64,000 nucleotides of DNA, from contig NZ_SCMK01000009.1 in the NCBI RefSeq assembly GCF_005503355.1, forward strand, positions 62,001 to 126,000, read 5' to 3'. This document shows, in pieces, positions 56,489 through 64,000 of this stretch. This DNA comes from Sphingomonas sp. 1F27F7B (GTDB lineage: Bacteria > Pseudomonadota > Alphaproteobacteria > Sphingomonadales > Sphingomonadaceae). Both the position numbers and the translations under genes were made by a program. Within the stretch, counting starts at the first letter, position 1. Each line of letters begins with the position of its first letter. The notes beneath the pieces were generated by a model that did not search any database, had not been told where the DNA came from, and worked only from the letters and a program-made list of their open reading frames with translations.

Positions 56489-59400
56489 GATATCGCCCCC
56501 TCTTTCGCGACCAGAACCGGCTCGTGCCGCGAGAAGAGATCGATCAGCACGGGCAGGACGAGCAGGATCAGCAGCGGCGCCAGCATCATTCCGCCGACCA
56601 CCACGATGGCGAGCGGCTTCTGCACCTGGCTGCCGATGCCGCTGGAGAATGCGGCGGGCACCAGCCCGATCGCGGCAACGAGGCAGGTCATGACGACTGG
56701 CCTCAGGCTCTGGCTGCAGGCCTGAGCCAATGCCCTGGCACGCGCCATGCCTTCGTCGATCGCCTGGTTGAAGGCTGACAGGACGATGATGCCGTCCATC
56801 ACCGAGATGCCGAGCAATGCGACGAAACCGATCGCAGCGGAGATGCTGAACGACGTGCCGGTGAGCACCAGCGCGAGCACGCCCCCGATCAATGCCATCG
56901 GCATCACCGAGGCCGCGAGCAGCATGTCGCGCGCCGAACCGAAGTTGAGGAACAGGAGCAACAGGATCAGCCCGAGGCTGATCGGAATGACGACCTGCAG
57001 CCGCGATACCGCATTCTCCAGATTGCCGAGTTCGCCCGCCCATTCCAGGTGATAGCCCGGCGGCAGCTTCACCTGCTCCGCCACCGCCCTTTGCGCGTCA
57101 CTCACCGCCCCGCCCAGATCGCGGCCACGCACCGCGAACTTGATCGGAACATAGCGTTCCTGATGCTCGCGATAGACGAAGGACGGCCCGGTGGTCAGCT
57201 TGACCTCGGCGACCTCGGAAAGCGGCACCTGCACGATCGCGCCATTCTCGCCAGGGGCTCCGACGGTGATCCGGCGGATGCTGTCCACGCCGTCGCGCTG
57301 CCCGGGCTGCAGGCGCACGACGATGGGAAAATGCCGGTCGGTGCTGCGTTCATACAGGTCGCCGGCCTCCTCGCCGCCGATCGCCGCGCGCACCACCCGG
57401 TTGATATCCTCCGGCGTCAGACCATAGCGCGCTGCCCTGTCGCGATCGGGGACGACCTGCACGGTCGGCTGGCCGAGCAGCTCGAACATGCCGAGGTCGG
57501 TGATGCCGGGCACCTTCGCCATCACCGCTTCGATCTGCTTGCCGGTCTTCTCCAGCGTTTCGAGATCGGGGCCGAACAGCTTGATCGAATTGGCGCCCTT
57601 CACGCCCGAGGCGGCCTCCTCGACATTGTCCTGGATATATTGGGAGAAGGCGAATTCGACTCCCGGGAAGCGGTCGGCGAGTTTCTTCTGCATGTCGGCG
57701 GTCAGCTTCGCCTTGGTCATCCCGGCCGGCCATTGGTTGCTGGGCTTGAGCGGCGTGAAGAACTCCGCGTTGAAGAAGCCGGTCGCGTCCGTGCCGTCAT
57801 CGGGGCGGCCGTGCTGCGAGACGACGGTTTCCACCTCGGGATAGGCGCGGATGATCCGCCGTGCCTCGTTGACCACCCTTTGCCCCTCCTCGAGCGAGAC
57901 CGAAGCGGGCATGGTCGCGCGGATCCACATGTTGCCCTCCTCCAGCTTGGGGAGGAATTCGACGCCGAGCGTCCAGGTCGCGAGGCAGGCCGACATCAGC
58001 AGCGCCGCGCCGCTGCCCAGGGTGAGCAGGCGATTGGCGATCGCGAAGCGGACGGCGGGTTGGTAGACCGCGCGCAGCTTGCGGACGATCCAGGTCTCCA
58101 CTTCGCTCAACCGATCGGGCAGCAGCAGTGCCGCAAGCACCGGAGAGACCGTGAAGGTCGCGATCAGCCCGCCGGCGATGGCATAGGCGTAGGTCTTGGC
58201 CATCGGGCCGAAGATATGCCCTTCGACGCCGGACAGGGTGAACAGCGGAATGAAGCTGGCGATGATGATCGCCGCTGCGAAGAAGATGCCGCGATTGACC
58301 TCGCTGGCGGCACTGAGAATCGTCGAGAGCCGGCTGCCGGGCGTGTAGTGGCCCGCACCGTGCTCCACCGCATGGCTTCGCGCGACCAGATGGCGATAGA
58401 TATTCTCCACCATGATCACCGTCGCATCGACGATCAGCCCGAAATCGAGCGCGCCGACCGAAAGCAGGTTCGCGGATTCCCCCTGCAGGGTCAGGATCAA
58501 CACAGCGAAGCACAAGGCGAACGGGATCGTCGCCGCGACGATCAGCGCCGATCGCAGATTTCCCAGGAACAGCCACTGGAGGAAGAAGATGAGGAGGATG
58601 CCCTCGATCATGTTGTGGATGACGGTGCGGGTGGTCAGTGCGATCAGGCCCGACCGGTCGTAGATACGCTCCAGCTTGACGCCGGGCGGCAGGATCCCGG
58701 AGGAATTGATGTCCTGGATCGCATTTTCCACCGCCGTGATCGTCGGGCTGGATTGCGCGCCGCGATACATCAGCACGGTGCCCTGGACGATATCGTCGTC
58801 GCCATCCTGCCCGGCGATGCCGAGCCGCGGCTGGTTGCCGACCTTCACGGTCGCCACGTCACCGAGCTTGATCGGCGCACCGCCCCGCGTGCCGACCAGC
58901 ACGCCGTTCATGTCGGAGACCGAGTGGATCAGCGCGACACCGCGCACGATCGCGTTCTGCGGACCGAACTTGACCGTCTGGCCGCCGACATTGGCGTTGC
59001 TCTTGCCGAGCGCATCGATCACGTTGGCGACGGTGACGCCTTCGGCGACCAGCTTCTCGTTGTCGATCACCACTTCATAGGTGCGCGTCTTGCCGCCCCA
59101 GCCGGTCACGTCGATTACACCCGGCACCGCCTTGATCCGGCGCTCGACGATCCAGTCCTGGATCGTCTTCAGGTCCATCACCGAATAGCCCGGCGGCCCG
59201 ACGACGCGGTATCGATAGACTTCGCCGATCGGGCTCACCGGCGAAATGCCGGGCTGCACGCCCGGCGGCAGCCCGTCGATCTGGCTCAGCCGGTTGATCA
59301 CCTGCTGCTGGGCCTGTTCGAACGTATAGTCGTAGCTGAACTGGATCTTCACGTCGGACAGGCCGAACAGCGAGATCGTGCGCACCGAGGTAATGTGCGG

Positions 59401-59625
59401 GATGCCTGCCATTCCCACTTCGATCGGAATGGTGATGCTGCGCTCGATCTCCTCGGCGGAGATGCCGGTATTCTGGGTGACGATCTCCACCGCGGGCGGC
59501 ACCGGGTCCGGATAGGCCTCGATGTTGAGCCGCAGGAAGGCGAAACCGCCGGCGACGACCATCGCCACCAGCATCAGGACGATCAGCACGCGCTGGTGCA
59601 GCGCGAAGGCGACGAACCGGTTCAT
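56485..59625 (-). CDS. Heavy-metal efflux RND transporter, CzcA/CusA family
   Basis: Inner-membrane pump of 1046 residues with twelve helices and two large periplasmic loops. Helix 4 carries DFGLIVDATVIMVEN, with both proton-relay Asp of the HME-RND class, and EAYPDPVPPAVEI near residue 35 is typical. The metal is not evident: a cluster of Met pairs diagnostic for copper CusA is not obvious, so Co/Zn/Cd or Ni are equally possible. ATG 59625. Confidence 0.93.
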   Translation of the reverse strand: MNRFVAFALHQRVLIVLMLVAMVVAGGFAFLRLNIEAYPDPVPPAVEIVTQNTGISAEEIERSITIPIEVGMAGIPHITSVRTISLFGLSDVKIQFSYDYTFEQAQQQVINRLSQIDGLPPGVQPGISPVSPIGEVYRYRVVGPPGYSVMDLKTIQDWIVERRIKAVPGVIDVTGWGGKTRTYEVVIDNEKLVAEGVTVANVIDALGKSNANVGGQTVKFGPQNAIVRGVALIHSVSDMNGVLVGTRGGAPIKLGDVATVKVGNQPRLGIAGQDGDDDIVQGTVLMYRGAQSSPTITAVENAIQDINSSGILPPGVKLERIYDRSGLIALTTRTVIHNMIEGILLIFFLQWLFLGNLRSALIVAATIPFALCFAVLILTLQGESANLLSVGALDFGLIVDATVIMVENIYRHLVARSHAVEHGAGHYTPGSRLSTILSAASEVNRGIFFAAAIIIASFIPLFTLSGVEGHIFGPMAKTYAYAIAGGLIATFTVSPVLAALLLPDRLSEVETWIVRKLRAVYQPAVRFAIANRLLTLGSGAALLMSACLATWTLGVEFLPKLEEGNMWIRATMPASVSLEEGQRVVNEARRIIRAYPEVETVVSQHGRPDDGTDATGFFNAEFFTPLKPSNQWPAGMTKAKLTADMQKKLADRFPGVEFAFSQYIQDNVEEAASGVKGANSIKLFGPDLETLEKTGKQIEAVMAKVPGITDLGMFELLGQPTVQVVPDRDRAARYGLTPEDINRVVRAAIGGEEAGDLYERSTDRHFPIVVRLQPGQRDGVDSIRRITVGAPGENGAIVQVPLSEVAEVKLTTGPSFVYREHQERYVPIKFAVRGRDLGGAVSDAQRAVAEQVKLPPGYHLEWAGELGNLENAVSRLQVVIPISLGLILLLLFLNFGSARDMLLAASVMPMALIGGVLALVLTGTSFSISAAIGFVALLGISVMDGIIVLSAFNQAIDEGMARARALAQACSQSLRPVVMTCLVAAIGLVPAAFSSGIGSQVQKPLAIVVVGGMMLAPLLILLVLPVLIDLFSRHEPVLVAKEGAIS

Positions 59626-59630
59626 CGCGA

Positions 59631-60899
59631 TCAGCCCGGAATGCCGGCTTCGTTGACGAAGATCGCCCCCCGCGTCACGATCCGCTCGCCGGGACGAAGG
59701 CCGCCGATGATCCGGATCGTGCCGTCGCCCGGACCTTCCGCCACGGTGACGCTACGCGCGACGAGGCGGCGGCCGGCCTGCGCGACCCAGACGCGGGCGC
59801 TGTCGCCCTCGCGGATCACTGCTTCCGCGGGAACGCTGAGCCCGGTGCTCGGCACCGCCCCGGCCGGCGCGGCGATCGCGAAGCTCGCGAACATCTGGGG
59901 CTTCAGCACACCGTCCGGATTGGGGATGACGGCGCGCACCGGCAGGCGATGCGTGCTCGGATCGAGCGCCGATCCGACCATCCGCACCTGCGCGGTGAAG
60001 CTTCGGCCAGGCGCTGCCGGCGTCGTCACCGTCAGCCGATCGCCGACATGAACCCGTCCGGCATCGCTTTCGGTCACCTGCGCCACCAGCCATACGGTGG
60101 CCGGATCGGTGATCACGAGTGCCGGCCCGTCCGATGCCGCGCCGAGATACTGCCCGGCGCTGACGGAACGGCTGGCGACGACGCCGCCGATCGGGGCACG
60201 CACAATGGCATTGCCGGCCAAGCCACCGCGCGCGATGCGGGCGATGTCGCCCGACGTCCCGCCCTGGACCGCGATCTGGTTGCGCGCCGCAGTATAGGCG
60301 GCATCGGCCGCACGCATCGTCGCCTGCGCGGCGACCAGCTCGCTCTGCGCCTGCTCATGGTCGCGCAGCGCGCCGCCACCATTTCGGTAGATCAGGTCCT
60401 GCCGCTGCGCATTTTCCCGCGCGATGCCGAGCTGGGCACGCGCCGTCTCGCGCTGGGCGGCGGCCGCGACCAGGCCATTGGCGCCCTGGATCCGTTCGGT
60501 CGATCGGATCTCGAAAAGCGGCTGGCCACGCACGACCCGCTGCCCCGCCTCGACGAATATGCGAGTGACCTGACCGGTAAGCGGCGGCAGCACCGGGGTG
60601 GAACGGTCCCCGTCGACCGAGATCACGCCGGTCGCGCGGATCGTGGAGCCCGGTGCCGACGTCCCTACCGTGCGGATTTCCATGGCGGCATACTGATCGG
60701 GAGTCGCCTGGAATATGCCGGGCTCGCCATGGGTTTCCGCCGGATCCGGATCCCGCCGATACAGCAGCGAAGCCAGCAGAATGACGATGGCCAGGACGGC
60801 CGCGCCGGCCAGCACATAGACGGCCTGCCGCCTGCGGGACAGCGGTTCCGGCGGCGGCGCGGGCAGGATGGTTTCGGTCAAGGCCACCTCGGACGGCAA
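59631..60899 (-). CDS. RND efflux periplasmic adaptor subunit
   Basis: Membrane-fusion protein of 422 residues (TTG start at 60899; GTG at 60887 would shorten it by 4). One membrane anchor (VYVLAGAAVLAIVILLASLLY), a lipoyl/hairpin region (PLTGQVTRIFVEAGQRVVRGQPLFEIRST split around the coiled coil at about 145-190) and barrel domains (VPAEAVIREGDSARVWV). It bridges the pump and outer-membrane factor; five bases separate the genes. Confidence 0.88.
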   Translation of the reverse strand: MPSEVALTETILPAPPPEPLSRRRQAVYVLAGAAVLAIVILLASLLYRRDPDPAETHGEPGIFQATPDQYAAMEIRTVGTSAPGSTIRATGVISVDGDRSTPVLPPLTGQVTRIFVEAGQRVVRGQPLFEIRSTERIQGANGLVAAAAQRETARAQLGIARENAQRQDLIYRNGGGALRDHEQAQSELVAAQATMRAADAAYTAARNQIAVQGGTSGDIARIARGGLAGNAIVRAPIGGVVASRSVSAGQYLGAASDGPALVITDPATVWLVAQVTESDAGRVHVGDRLTVTTPAAPGRSFTAQVRMVGSALDPSTHRLPVRAVIPNPDGVLKPQMFASFAIAAPAGAVPSTGLSVPAEAVIREGDSARVWVAQAGRRLVARSVTVAEGPGDGTIRIIGGLRPGERIVTRGAIFVNEAGIPG

Positions 60900-60950
60900 G
60901 AGATCCGCCGCCGATAGATCGCGAAGCTGATGCGAAGCTGATGCCGGGGA

Positions 60951-62327
60951 TCAATCCGGCAAGAGCATCGTCGCGCGCAAGCCCGGCCCGTCGGTTCGGT
61001 TCTCCAATTGCAGCGCACCGCCCAACACCGCCATGGCCCGCCGGGCGATCGCCAGGCCCAGCCCGCCGGAAACGCCCGGCTGGGGGTCGCCGTCCCGCCC
61101 CATCAAGGCCGGCAGGCGTTCGGGAGCGATGCCGGGGCCGCGATCACTCACCACCAACCCCAGCGTCCTGCGGAAATGGCGTATCTCGACATCGATCGTT
61201 CCGCCGCTTGCCGCATGCGCCACCGCATTGTCGACGATCGCCGCGAGTGCCACGCGCAGCGGCGTCGGATCGGTCGACGCGATCGCGACGTCGGGCGCGC
61301 TCAGCGAGAAATCGGCGCCGGCCCGCGCCGCGAACAGCGCGCGATCGGCGATGACTTCGCTCGCCAGCCCGCGCAGGTCGACGGGCTCGCGCGCCAGAGT
61401 CGCCGCATCGAGCCGGGCGAGTTGCAGCATCTGGGTGATCGTATCGCTGCCGCGATCGACGCTTTCCAGCAGGTCGGAAAGCGCGTCATGATCCTCGGAT
61501 CCGGGGGAGGCTCGACGGAGCAGCAGCTGCATGCGCACCTTGAGCGCGGCGAGCGGCGTGCGCAGTTGATGGGCGGCATGATCGGCAAAGGCCTGCTCGC
61601 GCCCGACCGCGGTTCGCACCCGTTCGAGCAGTCCGTTCAGAGCGGCGACGATCGGGGCCAGGTCGCTCGGCATGGTATGCAGATGCAGCGGTTCGAGCTC
61701 GGTCGCGGACCGCTTGCCGAGCATGGCGCTCAGCTGCTGCACTGCCGACAGCCCGCGGCGCAGCGTCAGCCACAGCAACGTCGCGCTGGCCAGGATCAGG
61801 AGCATGATCGGCAGAACCAGCTGCTCGCCGACGCGCAGGATCAACCCGCCACGGACCTGCATCGGCTCGGCTACCACGATCAGCAGCTTTCGCTCCGGAA
61901 TTTCCAGGCCATAGCTTCGCCACTGCTCGTCGCCGACGCCGAAGGTGCGGAACCCGGGCTGCTGCGTCACGCCGCTTTCGATATCGCGCCGGGTCGGCGG
62001 CACCGTCATGGTGCCGAAATGAAAGACCGCGAATTGGCGCCAGGCAGCCGAAGCCCGGAATGCGCTGAGATCTTCGTCGCTCAGCAGGCGCTGATAGCGC
62101 AGGTTGCGTGGCGTATGAGGCGCGAGATCGGTGCCGCTGAACTCCTCGCGCATCAGCAGATACAGCACGCGCGTCGCGGTGATCAGTTGCTGGTCGGCCC
62201 GGTCGTTGATGTCGGCGCGCACGATCGCAAACAGCACGCCGGCCATCAGCAGGCCGGTTATCGCGACCAGCAGCAGCGTTCGGATGTACAGCGCGCCGGT
62301 AAGCGACTTGCCGATCGCCGCCTTCAT
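60951..62327 (-). CDS. Sensor histidine kinase (OmpR-type partner)
   Basis: Protein of 458 residues with two helices flanking a periplasmic domain (about 40-165), a HAMP-like linker and a kinase core. The H-box is AHQLRTPLAALK with His253; N-box DNAVAHAA, G boxes DRGPGIAPERL and GGLGLAI are present. The first part of the domain has a conserved FGTMTVPP segment. ATG 62327 overlaps the regulator stop. Confidence 0.9.
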   Translation of the reverse strand: MKAAIGKSLTGALYIRTLLLVAITGLLMAGVLFAIVRADINDRADQQLITATRVLYLLMREEFSGTDLAPHTPRNLRYQRLLSDEDLSAFRASAAWRQFAVFHFGTMTVPPTRRDIESGVTQQPGFRTFGVGDEQWRSYGLEIPERKLLIVVAEPMQVRGGLILRVGEQLVLPIMLLILASATLLWLTLRRGLSAVQQLSAMLGKRSATELEPLHLHTMPSDLAPIVAALNGLLERVRTAVGREQAFADHAAHQLRTPLAALKVRMQLLLRRASPGSEDHDALSDLLESVDRGSDTITQMLQLARLDAATLAREPVDLRGLASEVIADRALFAARAGADFSLSAPDVAIASTDPTPLRVALAAIVDNAVAHAASGGTIDVEIRHFRRTLGLVVSDRGPGIAPERLPALMGRDGDPQPGVSGGLGLAIARRAMAVLGGALQLENRTDGPGLRATMLLPD

Positions 62328-62983
62328 TTTGCGACCATGTAGCCGAGGCCGCGGGCAGTGACGATGAAATCCTTGTCCAGCTTGCGCCGCAGCGCGGAGA
62401 TGGCAACCTCCACGGTGTTGCTCTCGACATATTGATCCTGGTCGTAGAGCGTCGCTTCGAGTTCGGCCTTGCTGACGAAGCGGCCCGCCCGCCGCATCAG
62501 CAAGGCGGCAATCCGAAATTCCTTGGCAGTAAGCGCGACCGGCTGATCGCGCAGTCGAACGGTGCGGCCACTCAGATCGAGCGTGACTTCCCGCGCAACC
62601 AGGAGATCGGATCCGCGTCCGTCGCGGCGGCGTAGCTGCGCACGCACGCGGGCAGCCAACTCGTCGATGTCCAGCGGCTTGACCAGATAGTCATCCGCGC
62701 CGGCATCGAGCCCCGCGATACGCTGGGTAATGCGATCCTGCGCCGTGATGACGATGACCGGGACCAGCCGGTTCTCGCTGCGCAGCCCCCGCAACAGCTC
62801 GAGCCCCGAGACATCGGGCAGGCCAAGGTCCAGCAGGACGACACCATAGGCTTCGCTGCGATAGGCGAGCAGCGCCTCCTCGCCCTTCCTGACCCAATCG
62901 ACGGCGTGTCCGGCATCTTCCAGCGCGGCCTTCACCCCCTTGCCCAACGGCAAGTCATCTTCAACGAGGAGCAGGCGCGCCAT
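62324..62983 (-). CDS. OmpR-family response regulator
   Basis: Protein of 219 residues. The receiver has LVEDD, the phospho-Asp in LLDLGLPDV (about residue 51) and the Lys in YLVKPLD; the winged helix includes TAKEFRIAALLMRR and SNTVEVAISALRRKLD. Start ATG 62983; a GTG at 63004 is an alternative. Immediately upstream is a direct repeat GTGAC-N8-GTGAC (63000-63017, minus strand). Confidence 0.92.
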   Translation of the reverse strand: MARLLLVEDDLPLGKGVKAALEDAGHAVDWVRKGEEALLAYRSEAYGVVLLDLGLPDVSGLELLRGLRSENRLVPVIVITAQDRITQRIAGLDAGADDYLVKPLDIDELAARVRAQLRRRDGRGSDLLVAREVTLDLSGRTVRLRDQPVALTAKEFRIAALLMRRAGRFVSKAELEATLYDQDQYVESNTVEVAISALRRKLDKDFIVTARGLGYMVAK

Positions 62984-63354
62984 GAAACTTTGTCTTGTTG
63001 TCACTTTCGGCCGTCACACTAACGCGACCGGGAGGATCGATCCAGATGGTCGCCCCTATTGAATCCCGCGGCGCGGCGCGAGAACGCCATGCGCTCGACA
63101 GCGGGCGCCGGCCGCCCGCGGGCATCGATGCGCCACGCGCCGCGGCCGCAATACGCGCTATCCCTCGTCGTTCGGGATAGGTGCAACACGTGCCGAAAGC
63201 CGTCATTCGCCACAACTCGGCAAATGCGACAGCCGCCGAATGGCGACCGGGGGCGGGATTGAATTGGGGAACGTTACAACATACACAGTGGCTGCGCTGT
63301 CGACTGCGCGTCGCGACAAAGGCCGATGATGTGCCGATGAGTGATCCGGAATAG
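62984..63354. other. Gene-poor stretch between divergent metal-response genes
   Basis: No gene is supported in these 371 bp. They hold the promoter for the response-regulator operon (minus) and probably one for the plus-strand gene; TTGAAT near 63262 with CATACA near 63283 (15-bp spacing) is a weak plus-strand candidate. Confidence 0.4.
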
Positions 63355-63792
63355 ATGCGAGCGAGACGCTCCGATCTCCGATCGCGGCGCCATGCCGGCC
63401 TGGGCTTCGCCGGTGCGCATCCCGCTCCCGAACATGCCGATCGGGGCATTTGGTCGACCATCATATTGCTGACCGCCATTCTGGCCTTCCTTTGCCAGAG
63501 CCTGGTGATCCAGGGGCATCTTCACGCGAATCCCGTCACGCACGCGGCCGGCGCCAGCCCCGTGGAAGCATCGAGCATATCGACTGCTGCATTGTCGGGA
63601 GAGGATCAATCACCCTGCCCGATCTGTCAGGAGATCGCGCAGGCCGGCACCTATCTTCCCGTAGCTTCGGCCACGTTCGTCCCGCCCACGCCGATCGCGC
63701 TATGGCGGGCGGTCACGTCGTCGCTTGAATTGGCCCTGCGCCAGCGTTCCCACGCTTGGCAAAGTCGCGCGCCACCGCTCCTCCAGGCCTGA
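63355..63792 (+). CDS. DUF2946-like membrane-anchored protein with CPIC motif
   Basis: Protein of 145 residues. One hydrophobic helix (IILLTAILAFLCQSLVI), a His in GHLH, then CPICQEIAQAGTYLP. This arrangement resembles DUF2946, a family often found beside copper genes. The start is not certain, because the first ~30 residues are very Arg-rich. It is divergent from the metal-efflux two-component operon. Confidence 0.6.
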   Translation: MRARRSDLRSRRHAGLGFAGAHPAPEHADRGIWSTIILLTAILAFLCQSLVIQGHLHANPVTHAAGASPVEASSISTAALSGEDQSPCPICQEIAQAGTYLPVASATFVPPTPIALWRAVTSSLELALRQRSHAWQSRAPPLLQA

Positions 63793-63881
63793 GGTGCGCG
63801 GGAAGGGCGCAACTGCGCCTCCCGCATCTCGATAGACTCTCGTCCTGCGAGTCCGTTTTCGAAGACCCGGAGCTCATGATC

Positions 63882-64000
63882 ATGAAATATCTCTTCCTGC
63901 TGGCCGCCGCCGGCGCCGCGCTCGTTCCCGCCGTCGCCGGTGCGCAGACCGCCGCCCCGCAAGGCGCCGCCCCGTCCGATGCCTCTGCCACGCCCCAGGC
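63882..64000 (+). CDS. Secreted protein, 5' part only (3' end outside window)
   Basis: Starts at ATG 63882 (a second ATG is at 63876), with GGAG 9 bases upstream. The signal peptide (YLFLLAAAGAALVPAVAGAQ) is followed by TAAPQGAAPSDAS, an Ala/Pro-rich mature N-terminus. Only about 39 residues are visible. A TonB receptor is possible but not shown. Confidence 0.65.
   Translation, partial: MKYLFLLAAAGAALVPAVAGAQTAAPQGAAPSDASATPQ

Noticed and set aside
57049..60051. Open plus-strand frame of about 1000 codons across the RND pump gene
   Set aside because: It is the complement of the CzcA/CusA-type pump gene, which has all expected motifs. The antisense product is charged, repetitive and matches no family pattern.

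Overview
The window is high-GC DNA from an alphaproteobacterium, most likely a sphingomonad. The evidence is the aa3-type oxidase assembly cluster (ctaB, small CoxF-like protein, ctaG, coxC, DUF983, SURF1, thrC), the pyrE-pdxJ-acpS-lepB string, frequent GTG starts, 4-bp ATGA/GTGA gene overlaps, a TonB-dependent receptor, and dispersed palindromic repeats of the type CGTCATCCCCGC...GCGGGGATGACG. I see no rRNA, tRNA, CRISPR array, insertion sequence or phage gene. It reads as ordinary chromosome.

Layout. 1-7.2 kb: end of an HNH endonuclease gene, a Tat-exported serine hydrolase, a class A penicillin-binding protein preceded by a 9-codon leader, a threonine aldolase/EamA exporter pair and a convergent YeeZ-like SDR gene. 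7.2-12.1 kb (minus): three tandem, overlapping secreted M28 peptidases, divergent from pepN (12.2-14.8 kb), which is followed by ogt and a ubiB-like kinase gene. A PhoD-type phosphatase converges on ubiB. 18.7-24.2 kb: an envelope glycosylation cluster with one GT-C enzyme, two GT4 enzymes, a polytopic membrane protein and a DUF2141 protein. 24.2-30.9 kb (minus): eight tightly packed genes, pyrE, pdxJ, a small membrane protein, acpS, lepB, an AI-2E exporter, a zeta-class GST and a TonB receptor. Divergent from them, 31.1-38.8 kb holds the cytochrome oxidase genes coxB, coxA, ctaB, coxF-like, ctaG, coxC, DUF983 and SURF1, with an aspartic protease inserted after the coxA terminator. thrC and a SAM methyltransferase follow.

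41.5-43.6 kb (minus): a zincin-like metallopeptidase, ccmA, ccmB and a barstar-like protein in one overlapping operon, then a pterin dehydratase gene. 44.1-47.7 kb: an unknown membrane-anchored protein, an SDR, and an osmoprotectant-type ABC importer whose permease and binding protein are fused. 47.8-54.1 kb: a carbohydrate block with a GH3 beta-glucosidase, an aldose epimerase, an alpha-ketoglutarate semialdehyde dehydrogenase and a GntR/FadR regulator. Two similar palindromes lie upstream of the GH3 and dehydrogenase genes and may be operators. 54.3-63.0 kb (minus): a retropepsin-fold protein with an altered catalytic motif, then a heavy-metal RND efflux system (outer membrane factor, CzcA/CusA-type pump, adaptor) downstream of its two-component pair. 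A DUF2946-like cysteine protein and the start of another secreted protein run divergently to the window edge.

Functionally the window combines core respiration, nucleotide and cofactor genes with envelope functions. Nothing here is clearly a new multi-gene system. The observations most worth checking are the M28 triplet, the leader-coupled PBP gene, the shared operator-like palindromes, the degenerate aspartic protease, the barstar homologue without a visible nuclease, and the paired hairpin repeats.
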